64,000 nucleotides of DNA from Collybiopsis luxurians FD-317 M1 (Eukaryota > Basidiomycota > Agaricomycetes > Agaricales > Omphalotaceae). This document shows positions 48,760 through 60,315 of the stretch, one piece after another (positions within the stretch are counted from its first letter, which is position 1; the number at the start of each line of letters is the position of its first letter). The translations under genes were made by a program, and so were the position numbers. The stretch covers positions 1,292,948 to 1,356,947 of the forward strand of contig KN834752.1 in the NCBI GenBank assembly GCA_000827265.1, read 5' to 3'. Below the pieces are notes generated by a model. It did no database searches. It worked only from the letters and a program-made list of their open reading frames with translations, and was not told where the DNA came from.

Positions 48760-51700
48760 TCAATCCTCAGCCAACAACCCACTAACCTCGTCCTCCTCCC
48801 CTTCCGAATCGTTTTCCCCGACGGCAACAGTCGCCTGAGAGAAAACCTGCTCATCCTCCACGTCTTCCCCGTCCTCCTCCTCCTCTCCCTTCTCCTCGTC
48901 CTCTCCCTTCTCCTGCTTAATCTTCGCCGCCTTCGTAACACTCGGACGCGCTCTCCTATCTCTCGGGGTAGCATCATCATCTTCCTCCTCTTCATCACTA
49001 TCAGAGCTAATAGCGATAACCTCAACCGGAGGTCTCCGAGTTCTATTCGAGTTGCTCAGTCACTCTTCCATTAGTTTTATGAGGGTAAATCAAAATACTC
49101 ACGCATTCCGTTTCGGCATTATCCGGGTAGGCGGGGGAGGGGGAGGTGCGACTGAAGATCGACGAGAGGAAGTAGCGACCGAGCCTTGTTCTGTCCCATC
49201 ATCCTCATCTCCATCCCCACCCACACTGACTCCATCACCAACACTGGTACCTTCATCTGAACTATCATCGTCGGGAGTCGACCTGCGGGGTCGTCTGCAA
49301 AATCATAACGCTTATTGGCCCTAAAACCATCGTCAGGATAAGAAAACGTACTTGGTTTTACGTCCACGAGTGGTCTTCTTGGGTTGTTCGTCATCGGCGA
49401 CAGAGCTTGCCATACTACCAGAGCGTCTACATAGATACAAAAGAGAGCCGGTTCGTGAGCGACCCAGTCCGGAACAATTTTAGCTTCCTACTCACCGTTT
49501 CCTTCCTCGCTTAGGACCGGAAGGACCAGCCTCATCTTCTAGAGGTAAAATCTGATCCAAAAACGCCGCCTCTGCTTGATGCTTCTCATGCGACAGATAC
49601 TCTTCCGCAGAAAGCCCTTCGAGATACTTCTCGTACTTTTTGACGAAAGACGCTTGGAACTTGGCGAAAGCATTCTTCGAAACGGTGTCGCCTAGCGGAC
49701 GGTGCTGACGGAGGGATCGTTATCATTTAGATCTCCCAAACGGCACAAAGATCAGAGCCGAAATCACTCACCGAATGAACCTTATTCATCCTCAGACTCA
49801 AATATCTCACCTCATCCTCATCCACCTCATTCGGTAAATACAACTTTGACAGCTGCTGACACAAAACCTTTTTGTGTTCCTCTGTATACAGGGTATTCCA
49901 GTATTCAATCAACAAGAAAAAAAAGCAAAAACTCACTCAGCAGCTCCGAATCCTTATCCAACAACTCCTTCACAATATCTTTCGCAATATCAAAATGCAA
50001 TCCAGTATCCTGACTCGGACCCTCCCCATCCCCTTCCTTGCTCTTGTCTTTGTCCGATTCGGTACTAAAGACACCGAGGGAGTGTAAGCCATCGCATTGA
50101 CAGTTGTCATAACTGCAAGAAAGTAACACCCACAAAAGCCTATTCGGATGCGTCCAATCCAAAATCATATTCGCAATCTGTGCCATCGAAGCCATCTCCT
50201 CGCCATCCTCCATATCCTCGCGCGTCTTGCACAGGTCCCGAAATACCGAAATGAACATCTGTCGAAAAAAAACCGAAAATGGTTCAATGTTCAATATCAA
50301 GTATAAACCAAAACAGCAGTTTAAAAAAAAAACGGAATGAAATGAAATATACATACCGTCGAAATCATTCTCTGATTCTCCACCGACGAAGCACAATACG
50401 CTTGGAAAAAGAACGAAAGGCACTGTTTGAGCTTTTGATTATTCACATTCTTGGGAGAAAAGTAATCCTTGAGGAGTAATTCCATGATCTATTACGCCAA
50501 GGTACGAGTCAACACTAACTCGACGCCTGATAAGGCGACTACGAACCTTCTCATCAACAAGAACCCTCGATAACGCCAGCTTAGCCAATCCCATGCACAA
50601 AACCGCACGAACGTCTTCCGAAGTCGCCTCATCATCCTTCAACAGCTCCATAAACTTGTCCACCCAAACTTCGCGCTAGATACCAAATTCAAAGAATCAA
50701 CAAAAAAAGACACAAGTCAATTCGTCATAAACACAAAACCAACATACCGTCAACGACCCCGTCATAATCCCACTCCGGTACACCATCAAATTATCAAACA
50801 CCGCCTGCATCCCAACAATCCTCAACTCATCCGGATCCCCCTTCGCCATCATCTGCCTCAAAAAGAACGCCAGCGCCTGCGTCGCCAGTCCCTTCGATAT
50901 GAGCCCAATCAGACCCAAACACCTCAACCCCTGGTGGCGGAATTCCCCATCTTTGCGCTGGACAGCGGGATAGATGAGTTCTTTGACGATTCCGTCGAGG
51001 GAGGAGTTGTTCTCGAGAGTCTGATGTAGATGAAACGGGTGTGTGGGAGGAGAAGAGCGAGTACGTGTTAGTTTAGCGTCGATTGGCAGAACAAAGACTT
51101 ACACCATTTATTCTCTCCAACATACTCTCACAAATACACAAACACCTCTTATCAATCTTATCCGCACGTGTCCTCTCAGCCTCCGTCATCTCCTCTGGCC
51201 TTTTCGGTCCTCCTCTCCTCCCCGCGGCGGCGGTTCCATTAGCGTCGGGACCTGGAGTATTAGCGGCCGAGTCAAAACTTGAATCGGGATCGAGTGCTGC
51301 GAGCTGCGAAAAAAGGTTATCATACAAACCGTCGTCAAAAAGTCAACAATTACTCACGACTTCATCTTCATCATCCCCAGGATCCCTGAGCGCTTGCACA
51401 ATCTCAATAGCGACCAAACGGACCAAATCCCTTTCCGAATCAGCTAAAAGGCTCAGAACCTCCATGCACGGTGCGACGAGGTCCTCCGGAAGGTAATCGT
51501 GTATCAACATATCGCCTGCGACCAACATTAGTCCGAATGCCCACTCGAGGGAGAGAAAAAGGGAGCTAATAACTCACGAACAAGCGAATGCATCCTCCTC
51601 CTCCCAATCTCATCCCCATAATCCAGCAACACAGCAATCTTCAACAACTCCACCACCACGGCCTGTTTCGATTCAAGCTCATCCTGCCTCAACTGCCTCT

Positions 51701-53255
51701 CCTCATCACCCAAACCAAACATCTCCTTCTCATGTCGTTGGACATAATCCACAAGGTCATCGAAATACGCCCCCAGCCGGAAAGCAAAAGATGTCACTAC
51801 AGGCAGTATGTTGTCAAGCCGATCAGTGTATCCCGGTCGCTTGGTGCTGGGACATGTCTCGAGTTGAGATTGATAGTATTCGACAGAAACACGGGCGAGG
51901 AAGGCTGTCTCAGGTGTGAGAGAGGCCCAGTAGGTGTCGCTAAAGATGATTTCATCGACGTAATGGGGGCTAGATTCGAATAGGCTGATGAGAGCGTCCG
52001 CGACGATCTTGTCGGTGGAGAGATCAAATAATTTCAGTAGGCCTAATAGACCCTCGTACTGCGCCGTTTCAGCTTGCTCGCCTTCTTGTTTTGGTTGCGG
52101 CTGATTGCTCAGATCAGCCGTTTCGACCCACTTTTCGATGAGTTTCGCTGCGGCGGCGCGAACAGCGGGCTCACGATCTCCCAGCCCATTTCGAACGATG
52201 AGTTCTCGATCTTCAATACTGAGGACCCGAGGATGGGTAAAACCCATAGAAGGTTCGTTATCTTCGTTTGTGACAGTGAGATGGTCAGCAAGGACACCGT
52301 ATGCTAGTTTTCGGACGTTGTGATCGACATCTCGAGTACGTTGGAGGAGGTGGACAATAATGGCTTTGTTGAGGGGAAAATTGCACAGGATTGCACGACG
52401 AACTTCACTAATGCAAATAGCTGGTCAGTTACAGTAGAATAGCAGGAGCAGAACGTACGGCTGGGGGTCGTAGGCTAACGACTCGATCAGAACCTCTTCC
52501 AAGGAATCCAACTTTCTCTCCTTGAGCTCTTGAGGATCATCGATCCCATGAAACTTGCATAACGCGATAGCAGCTTGAGAACGAATAGAAGTTTCCTTGT
52601 CGTTAATTCGTTCCAAAAGTTTGTTACGCAAATCATAATAGACTTTGTCACTGTCAAACGCGTCAGGGGTTATTTCGCGAGAAACTCGAAAAGCGCGTAC
52701 TCTATTTCGCCCAAGCTAAAAACAAGTTCAGCGGAGATTTGCACGGCCCTGTAACGGACAGTCTTTTCCTTGGCTGCAAAACCGTTTACGAGGAGTTTGC
52801 AGACGAGTCGCTCGGTGAAACGAGCAGCGGGAGTGTAGGCGACATTGTATTCATCAATGTCATCTTCGTCTATGGGATCCTCGGCAGCTGGAAAGAGAAT
52901 GAGCTACGTTATAACGCAGTTGGCGATTCGACTCACCCTTATCGTTGAGATGTCTCACGAAGCCAGCGAAAAACTTGACAACCCTATCTCCCGGCGCGCC
53001 CTTCTTCGTTTCGAGCAACCTGAGAAGAATAGCATAGATGACCTGCTCAAACTGCTTTTCACCCGTCAGAATGGTGGCTCCATCTTTAGTTTTCCCTCTA
53101 ATTTGAGCGATATCAATGTAGATTTTGTGAAGAGCGATAATGTTCTTTTGATGGTTGGCTGTAGTATTTTGAACCTGGTCGAAGATATTAGATAGCTTTG
53201 AAAAGAGATCCTGAGCATCTGCAGGCTGCTTCCGCGTCACTGTCTTGCCTGGCAT
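48760..53255 (-). CDS. cnd3: Condensin complex non-SMC subunit Cnd3/Ycg1 (CAP-G)
   Basis: This is a HEAT-repeat subunit of condensin, which compacts chromosomes in mitosis. The ATG at 53253-53255 gives MPGKTVTRKQPADAQDLFSK, followed by the N-terminal HEAT region (FEQVIYAILLRLLETKKGAP and VKFFAGFVRHLN). Downstream exons read AVRAAAAKLIEKW, VRLVAIEIVQALRDP and IVGMQAVFDNLM. The last quarter is the Cnd3 C-terminal domain and an acidic, Ser/Arg-rich tail (SDSDEEEEDDDATPRD) ending at TGA 48760-48762. Many short introns interrupt it; the total length, about 1,200 residues, fits the family. It appears intact, unlike the copy at 23935-26580. It is divergent from the DnaJ gene. Confidence 0.92.
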
Positions 53256-53370
53256 GGTTGGAGGCGGTTGAGCGCAAGTTGGATCAACCACGCGAGTCGC
53301 GTCTGGTCACATGATTTAGACAGTTTGATTTGGACACGTTTCGATGACGGCCAAAAGTTGAACTTGTACG
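53256..53370. promoter_or_regulatory. Compact bidirectional promoter
   Basis: Only 115 bases separate the condensin ATG (minus strand) from the DnaJ ATG (plus strand), so both core promoters and leaders overlap here. I see no specific factor site. Confidence 0.6.
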
Positions 53371-55312
53371 ATGCGGATACCAAGGCTGGCCGCTCTACTG
53401 CTACTCCCCGTCGCTGTCTTTGCCGACGCCAGTGGCAGTCTATCACCGCCTGGCTTACTTCCTCTCATTAACACTGCAAATTTATTACTTTCGAAGGGTC
53501 AGTACACCGACGCTGCTAGAGCTTATTCAGAAGCAATAGGTATGGCCTATACATCTTTTTCAATGCTCCAACTAACATTCTGCAGATCAATCCCCTACCG
53601 ACTATCTACTCTATTACAAAAGAGCTACTGCCTATCTTTCCCTCTCCCGCCACACCGCTGCACTAGAAGATTTCGACAAAGTCCTCTCACTCACTTCAAA
53701 TACCTTCGATAATGCTCATCTCATGAAAGCCCGTATACACGCTAAAGAGGGCGATTTTGATCAAGTTCGCCTCTCCATAAACGCCTACACAACCTCCCTA
53801 AACTCTCAAGGCAGACCTATCGACCCTTCCGCAACCCAACTCCTCCAATCCGTAGAAGAATCCGAGCAACTTTTACAGAAAGCCCGTAAAGAGAAGAACG
53901 CCCAACTATGGACAGCCTGTGCCGAATCCTGCTCGAATATCATCCGAGGAACCGCCAGTCACTCAATTGAAGTTCGTGTCATGAGAGCAGAATGCCAGCT
54001 AGCCGCCGGAGACGTAGAAGGTTCCGTAGGCGATCTCACTCGTCTCGCTGTCCTCCTTCCCCCTTCAGCCTCTATGGAACTCCAAGTTCGCATATGGCGT
54101 CTCTCATACTTTCTACTTCCTCCTACCCAGCAAGGAGGCGAAGACGCTTCCGCCACCTCTTCCGCTTTAGCTCCCCTCAAATCTTGCCTCCACTATGACC
54201 CAGACTCCAAAATATGTCTCCCCCTCCACCGACTAGCCAAATCCCTCGAAAAATCCTTCTCCAAACTCGAAGAAGCTTTACAAAAGGAAGACTGGCGAGG
54301 CGCAGTTAACATCATGACTGATTCAGGTAAAGGAAAGGACAAGGACCTTTGGGGACGGTACGAAGAAGCCATGAAGGAACATACTACCCGGGATCACCTC
54401 CTCGGTAAAGAGACCTCCCAATCCAAATCCAAAGAACCACCCATCTCCCTCCCAGACCCACTCACCCACTCTCCCAGACGTCAAATCCTCCTCAGAGCCC
54501 TGTGCAAATCCTACACCCACATCGGCACCGTTTCCGCCCTCCGCAGCGCAGACACCTGGTGCTCCATGCTCCTCACCATGGACGGATGTTCCGAAGACCC
54601 AGACGCCTTCGTCGGCCGCGCCGAATACCTCCTCGCCACTGAAGACGACGTCGACACCTCTACCGCTGGCGCTGCGAGCGGTGAAGGAAATTGGGACGAG
54701 GGGATTAGGCTCTTGGAAAAAGCCTTTGAGGCTTCGGGGAGGAGTAATCGGGATATACACGCCAAACTCAGTGCGGCGAAGAAGAAGGTTAAGCAGAGGA
54801 GGAGGAAGGATTATTACAAGGTGTTGGGGGTGGATAGGAATGCGGATGAGAAGACGATTAAGAAGGCTTTGTGAGTGATTAATTTAGGAATCTTCCAGGC
54901 CCTTACTGACTTTTGGTTGGACTGTTTAGCCGCAGAGCAGCGAAGACCGCACATCCGGATAAGGGAGGCTCGGAAGCCAAGATGGCTGCCGTTAATGAAG
55001 CGTATGAGGTTCTCTCGGATCCAGGTACGGTACTCCCATGTTTCATTACTTACCGCATCTCAACTCATTCACCTTTATTCCTCACACGAAACAGAACTCC
55101 GTGCCCGTTTCGATGCAGGCGACGACCCGAACGATCCGTCCGGAGGAGGGGCCCATCCTTTCCCTGGTGGATACACGTATACCTATTCCGGTGGAGGAGG
55201 AGGTGGTGGGAACCCATTCGCGCAATTCTTCCAACAGGGTGGAGGTGGGTTCCCCGGTGGAGGGGCGTATGGCCCTGGTCAGGGTGGGTTTAAGTTCCAG
55301 TGGAGTAATTAG
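53371..55312 (+). CDS. ER-targeted TPR-DnaJ co-chaperone (DNAJC3/P58IPK type)
   Basis: Four exons (53371-53539, 53586-54870, 54930-55024, 55095-55312) give 588 residues with all phases matching. The signal peptide is MRIPRLAALLLLPVAVFADA, which points to the ER lumen. TPRs follow (ANLLLSKGQYTDAARAYSEAI, YLLYYKRATAYLSLSRHTAA and further repeats to about residue 400). A C-terminal J domain starts at DYYKVLGVDRNADEKTIKKA, with the HPD motif present (TAHPDKGG) just after an intron, and AYEVLSD. A Gly/Phe-rich tail ends the protein (no KDEL-type signal; last residues FKFQWSN). Signal peptide, TPRs and J domain together match DNAJC3/P58IPK, which delivers misfolded clients to the Hsp70 Kar2/BiP. 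A decayed copy of its 3' end lies at 58740-59380. Confidence 0.93.
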
Positions 55313-55888
55313 TTGATGGTCGGTGGTATGCTCCGTATGCGTGGTAGGTATGTATGAGGAAAGTACATTTTTTGCTTCGATGTTGTATCTATAACTTCTA
55401 CATTATACGAGCTTCCTTGGACATTTACGTTGGCGCTGGGTTCGAGGTGTTTGTGGCCTTGATTTCTATCTTCGCGAGCGCTAATCAGAACGTAACTAAA
55501 CTTCCCGGGCGTCTAAAATACCTTTAAGGAAATTTCACGGCTTTGAACCCCGGAATACGGAATTCTCAACCGTCAGTTCAATGTACTACCGTGGGGGCTT
55601 CAGTACCAGAGCCTTATCTACTAGGTTCCCTGTACAAAATTTATTCTATGCTTAACCTACATTTTTGGACAGTTGTCTTTTCAACATACTCGTATGGCTA
55701 TAGTATGCTGCCTACGATTATGATATCGCTCGGAGGAAAGATAAAAATAAAAATAAATAATACATATTTGTACCAACTTTGGAAGTAATCCAGTACTTCC
55801 TAATACGACATTAAGAGTCTCGATTTTTATGAGGGAAGCAGAACAGGCCGTGGACGGTGTGTTCCGACTACCGAGGTCAAACAGAAAT
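55313..55888. other. 3' flank of the DnaJ gene
   Basis: Non-coding. The stretch around 55545-55625 (ccccggaatacggaattctc onward) recurs in diverged form near 59627-59715, so this flank is part of the duplicated sequence. Confidence 0.5.
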
Positions 55889-57425
55889 TTATCCATGTCT
55901 TCTGTCTTCTCGAGTGATGCTTGGCCGGTCATTATGACACAGTGTGCTCAAATCTTGAGAGTATACCGATGAGCTCTGGCTTTCCAGATCAGATGAACTC
56001 TTGCGGTCATCTGTCAGGTTAGCACCGGCAGGACAGGACTCTTGAATGGTGATACTCAAATTGACTCCAACCATAACCAATGTAGCAGCGATTCCCTGGG
56101 TATAAAATGAGTCGATTCGACAAAAGCAAGTATTGGCATATTGTATATTCGCACCACAATGATAGTTAGTATTGGGGCCAATGCTACCCTCGGAAGAACG
56201 TCAGCGTTGTAGGTGACAACGGTACAGACGGCTAAAGCAACGGGGTACAGCAAGCCTGATTCGAGGCTAAAAAAGAGGTTGAGGCACAACAGACCATATG
56301 GAAAATGTGAGTATGTTTACAGAATAGGCCAATGAAAGATTCAGACGAACACCATTGTGACGGTATGGTTTAGATTCTTGCTATTGGATGAACTTGAATG
56401 TCCAACAAGCCACTGTGTGGTGTGAGATATCCACCAGAGTCTGGCCGCTGAATCATGGAAGTCAGCAAGACTGCCAAGGTATGGCCTACGACAGGCTTGC
56501 CTATGAGTCCCGTCAGGATAAGATTGGTAATGAGGTTCATTATCATTAATGCACGAAATAACCTTGTCGCCGTTTGAAACTGAATTTCTTCTGCCTGTGA
56601 TGTGACGGTGATTGTCTTTAGCTGGAGGATCACAGATGCAAGTCCCACTGCTAAATCAATTGGAAAACTCTCAGTCTTGGTCTTCAGAAGCTTTCCTTGA
56701 CTGCCTACCAGCATTTGCTGCAGTGATTATGATCGGTCCGATCAAGATTGATTTTCGAGATCCCCACACAGTATGGCATCGGTATAACTACATTAATACA
56801 GTCAGCAAAAATTATCTAAAGACGCTTTGACTGACCAGTAGAGCATCAGCTATCATGCTTTGAAACATTGCGGTGTCATCAGATGTTTCTTCACTGTACA
56901 ATTCATATCCTCACCTTGCGGCAGCATAAACAACCTCTGACGCCACCTCGGAAGCCCTTTTAATGTTGGATATCCTCATCACACTGACGGGAAATGGTAA
57001 GAAAGCAAATAGAGACATACTCAAGGTTAAGGTTGGCTGCTTTGATATCCTCGTTCGAGTGCGGACCAGTCAAACATGTCAGATTCATATGCTTGAATGA
57101 AGCGATGGAGTCTCCTATAACTCCGGTGCTCAAGAGAAAGAGGAAGAAAAGAGTGGCCTGATAGAAGCGCTGCCGCCCTCTTTGTTGAATTTCGAGATAT
57201 ATGTAAAGACCGAAGATGACCACGTACGCTCCTGGAAATAATTTGGTATGTGAGTTTCACTTTAATTAACGGCCTACCATAGAGCGACATTTCAGACTAA
57301 CACGCAAGGACTGTCACTGAATACGCCTTTTTGAAAAGCATAAATCTACTGATACTCACAACTAGTATGTCCAGAGCAACCTCTACAAACTCGGTTGACT
57401 CAATACACTGACGTTGTCTCGCCAT
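55889..57425 (-). CDS. Multi-pass membrane protein, basidiomycete family
   Basis: A probable seven-helix integral membrane protein spread over several exons. The ATG at 57423-57425 gives MARQRQCIESTEFVEVALDI. Hydrophobic segments follow: VVIFGLYIYLEI, ATLFFLFLLSTGVIGDSI, then GLASVILQLKTITV near 56650, YPVALAVCTVVTYNADVLP near 56230 and LAPILTIIVVRIYNM. The tail is polar and Ser/Asp-rich, ending at 55889. This layout is seen in large orphan families of agaricomycete membrane proteins (DUF6533/6534-like); I cannot name the exact family or a ligand. Exon borders are approximate. Confidence 0.65.
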
Positions 57426-58469
57426 AGTTATCAATAATCGGCCGGCGAGAAGATGGTAGAGGAAGTGGATTAAAAATGGGAGTGCCGGGGCTGATCTTTA
57501 TAGCGTTCATAACACAGAAATATCATTCAAACTGTGTCGCTGGATGGACAGCTGAAAGGATGTGCGATGCAACATTATCCATCTTTACACATTCGCAACA
57601 AGGCATCAAGTTACGGGATCATCCTTGAATTTCTGACTTCCTCTTCTCCAATCTAGCTCGAGCAAATGGAAGTATAAGGCTAAGTAGGTGATGCAAGCTA
57701 AATGATATTAATTTGGCTTTTCCGCTCTGCCAAGCAGAATTTTCCTCTTTTGTCAATTGGTCTAAATGTTGACTCAGCGTGGCACTGAGTAAATGGATCA
57801 CGATCATTTGAGCAGGACAGTTGCTACCCTACATGCATCCTGCTGGTAGTGGGCCAACACTAACACGGGGTTAGTACTCATCTCTTTGTCATAGCAATGC
57901 ACTGTTTTGAATGTGATGGATCCTATGTAACTAAGATTGCATGAATTGCAAGTTCAAAGTTGCCTGTCTTGGATCAGACACAAAAACATTGAAGCATAAA
58001 CTCGGTATTCCATTTCATTCCATGCATGAGTCAAGCATTCACTTGTAATTTCAGAGATGCCCTCTGCAACTTTGTGATGATGAGATGCACAGCAACCTAA
58101 CAGCAATTGGCAAGCAATTGAGGTGTAAGTATTTGCATTTCTCACTTCAAGTCTACAGAGGCTGGAGCCCAATATTCCAATTGTTTTGGACCAAGCATGA
58201 AGCCAATGAAATCATAGAAGACCCTGTCAACTTTTCTTGCTTACCTCTGTTCTATCCTCTCTAACTTCGAGATTACATATACTATTAGACCTACTAACAC
58301 TTGACAGCTTTGATAATCAATATCGTTACCAATACCAGTTTCCAGGTTCCCTTTTCTTTTCCAAGTGTCAATAAGATCTCTACTTCATGCTACCATCATC
58401 TTAAAGCAGCCTGCAGAAAAGCAAAGTTGTTGCTGTGTGCAGTACTGTGTCAGATCTGAGCCTAAGACG
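57426..58469. other. Intergenic region without a clear gene
   Basis: About 1 kb upstream of the membrane-protein gene. Short frames only (for example minus-strand 57619-57807 and 57954-58172), with no domains. It leads into the repeat-rich segment. Confidence 0.4.
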
Positions 58470-58640
58470 CACTGAGCTCTAGATGTGGATTGAAAGATCC
58501 ACTAGTAGATGCCCGCGAAATATTGAGAACATTAGATGATTATTACTTGGGAGACAGCGCGCACGATATGCCACTTAAGCTGAGATCGCATAAAGATACA
58601 CAGAACACAACAGGAATCAAGTAGCTACTAACTGGAAAGG
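58470..58640. repeat. Diverged repeat, copy 1
   Basis: Two blocks here recur downstream. The first is the sequence around 58470-58545 (gcactgag..aatattgagaacattagatgattattac), matched at about 59845-59925. The second is around 58565-58620 (cttaagctgagatcgcataaa followed by tacacagaac), matched at 59508-59540 and more weakly at 60045-60070. Sequence identity is visibly incomplete. Confidence 0.55.
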
Positions 58641-58739
58641 CAGGGAAGACCTCACCTAGCCCGATTCTAGATTCGATCCCGAAGACTGATACATTCGCAT
58701 GGGTACTCGAAATAAGCTCGGCCAGCCAGACTCCGAGGA

Positions 58740-59380
58740 GGAGTTTTGCCAAATCTCACTCACTCCTCACACAAACAGAGCTCCACGCTTGTTTAGATGC
58801 TGACGACAGCCTGAGTAATCCATCCGGAGGAGGCGGCGTACATCCTCTCCCTGGCTGAATCATGTATACCTTTTCTTTGATCACCCGTTTCCTTCGACCA
58901 TCATCCCAATGTTCTTCATTCTATCCAGCCTCTCTCTGTCCAGCATTTTGATTGAAACTTGGTAGGCGAGGTGAATCCATTCATAACTATTCTATAGCCA
59001 GTTTCTGGGCTTTGTTGGCAATCCCTCATACGGCGTCGTTTATTCACTTTGATAATTTTTGGTAATAAACCTTACCTTACCCACACATCATGTTTACTTC
59101 CCACAGGCAATCTGCTCCCTAGCGAATCATTCGTAGTTACTACTGCCTTGCGCATGATTGGAGATCTACAGCAGACATGCCTTGCTTCATCTGTGAACTC
59201 CAGTGCCAGCACCGGGATAAGCTCTAGAAACCGGCATTCAGATCAAATGTTCCTTCCTTCCCGTCGGAGAAGGGCCCTGGTCAGAGTAGGTTCAAGCTCC
59301 AGTAGAGTCAGTAGTCAGTGGTGAAGGTGGTGGGTATGCAAAAATAAGCAGGTCGTAAGTATGCTTGAGGCGATACTATA
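58740..59380 (+). pseudogene. Decayed copy of the DnaJ gene 3' end
   Basis: The segment repeats the last intron and exon of the DnaJ gene in the same orientation. Bases 58755-58870 match 55065-55185 (intron end ctcacac.aaacag, then the last exon up to the gtatacc stretch). Bases 58962-58985 match the Gly-rich repeat region (ggcgaggtgaatccattc against ggtggtgggaacccattc). Bases 59255-59340 match 55240-55335 (ggccctggtcag..gggttcaagctccag). The blocks are separated by unrelated sequence, so the copy has also received insertions. An early stop (ctggctgaatc) breaks it. It lies 3.6 kb downstream of the source, beyond an intact membrane-protein gene. Confidence 0.8.
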
Positions 59381-59389
59381 TATACATGT

Positions 59390-59600
59390 TGTATCTGAAA
59401 GCAAGGTGAAGAATAGAAGAGATATACGCTAGATTCCGACGCATCCGCCGTCTACTTTCTCTGATTTAATCAAAGCTAGGGTATGAGGGAGGACTGCGCA
59501 TGTAATGCTTAAGCTGAGATCGCATAAATTTACATGGAAAGTGAAGAAAAAGAGACCGAGCATCAACAGACCGAAAGGCAAGAGAAAGTGAGGGGACAGA
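59390..59600. repeat. Diverged repeat, copy 2
   Basis: The block gaaagcaaggtgaagaatag and the following attccgacgcatccgccgtc (59398-59455) match 59940-60000. The block ggaaagtgaagaaaaagaga (59535 onward) with the nearby gagcatcaacagaccgaaag matches 60068-60110. Same order and orientation as copy 3. Confidence 0.6.
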
Positions 59601-59624
59601 ATTCATATTCGAGACAGATCCTCC

Positions 59625-59725
59625 CCGGAATGCGGAATTCTCAACCGTAAGTCACTACTAAGTGGTCTCAAGCTGACTATCAGTGTACCCCGTGGGGACT
59701 ACAGCACCTTATTTACCAGTGTCAA
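59625..59725. repeat. Copy of the DnaJ 3' flank
   Basis: The run cggaatgcggaattctcaac at about 59633 and the following ..taccccgtggggactacagc match 55550-55610 in the flank of the intact DnaJ gene. This extends the duplicated segment beyond the coding part. Confidence 0.7.
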
Positions 59726-59839
59726 AAAAGGGCACAGTTTACTACTTGAGTCACAGGATATCAAAAAAGAGAAAATTGAATATCAACAGAACTTGAAGGG
59801 CAGGAGTTGCTGTGCGTAATTTTCACCATACCGCATATT

Positions 59840-60125
59840 TGAACCCAGAACGCACTGAATTCTAAATATATCTTAAATGATCTAGATACCCACGGAATAT
59901 TAAGAGCATTAGATGATTGTTACATATGGATATTTCTTTTGAAAGCAAGATACAGAATAGAACAATTATATCCTGGATTCCGAGGCGTCTGCCATCTGCT
60001 TTCTCGGATTCAATCACAGTTAGGGTGAGAACGCTTAGGGTAAGGTCCCATAACGATACACGGAATGTGAAGAAAATGAGATCGAGCATTGACCGAAAGT
60101 TATGAAAGGGCAGGAGAAAGCCAGG
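59840..60125. repeat. Diverged repeat, copy 3
   Basis: The longest copy of the unit. It contains the attagatgattgttac block, gaaagcaagatacagaatag, attccgaggcgtctgccatc and ggaatgtgaagaaaatgaga, in the same order as in copies 1 and 2. The unit has no coding potential I trust; the source is unknown. Confidence 0.6.
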
Positions 60126-60315
60126 AGACGGAAGTTTGATTAGAGATTGATCCTTCGAATGCGTGCGCATACGAGTATGATATATGATAAGAGCGCTACT
60201 GACTCGAATATACATTCTTTACCTTTGCCCAAGCGAGCATTGCCACAGCTTGCGCAAGCATACGGCAGTCCCAATCCAAACCGGAAAAAAAACCTGGCAC
60301 ATCTGTTCTCCGAAT

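Noticed and set aside
48756..49025. Arg-rich minus-strand ORF at the condensin 3' end
   Set aside because: It is an out-of-frame shadow of the acidic condensin tail; the correct frame ends at 48760-48762.
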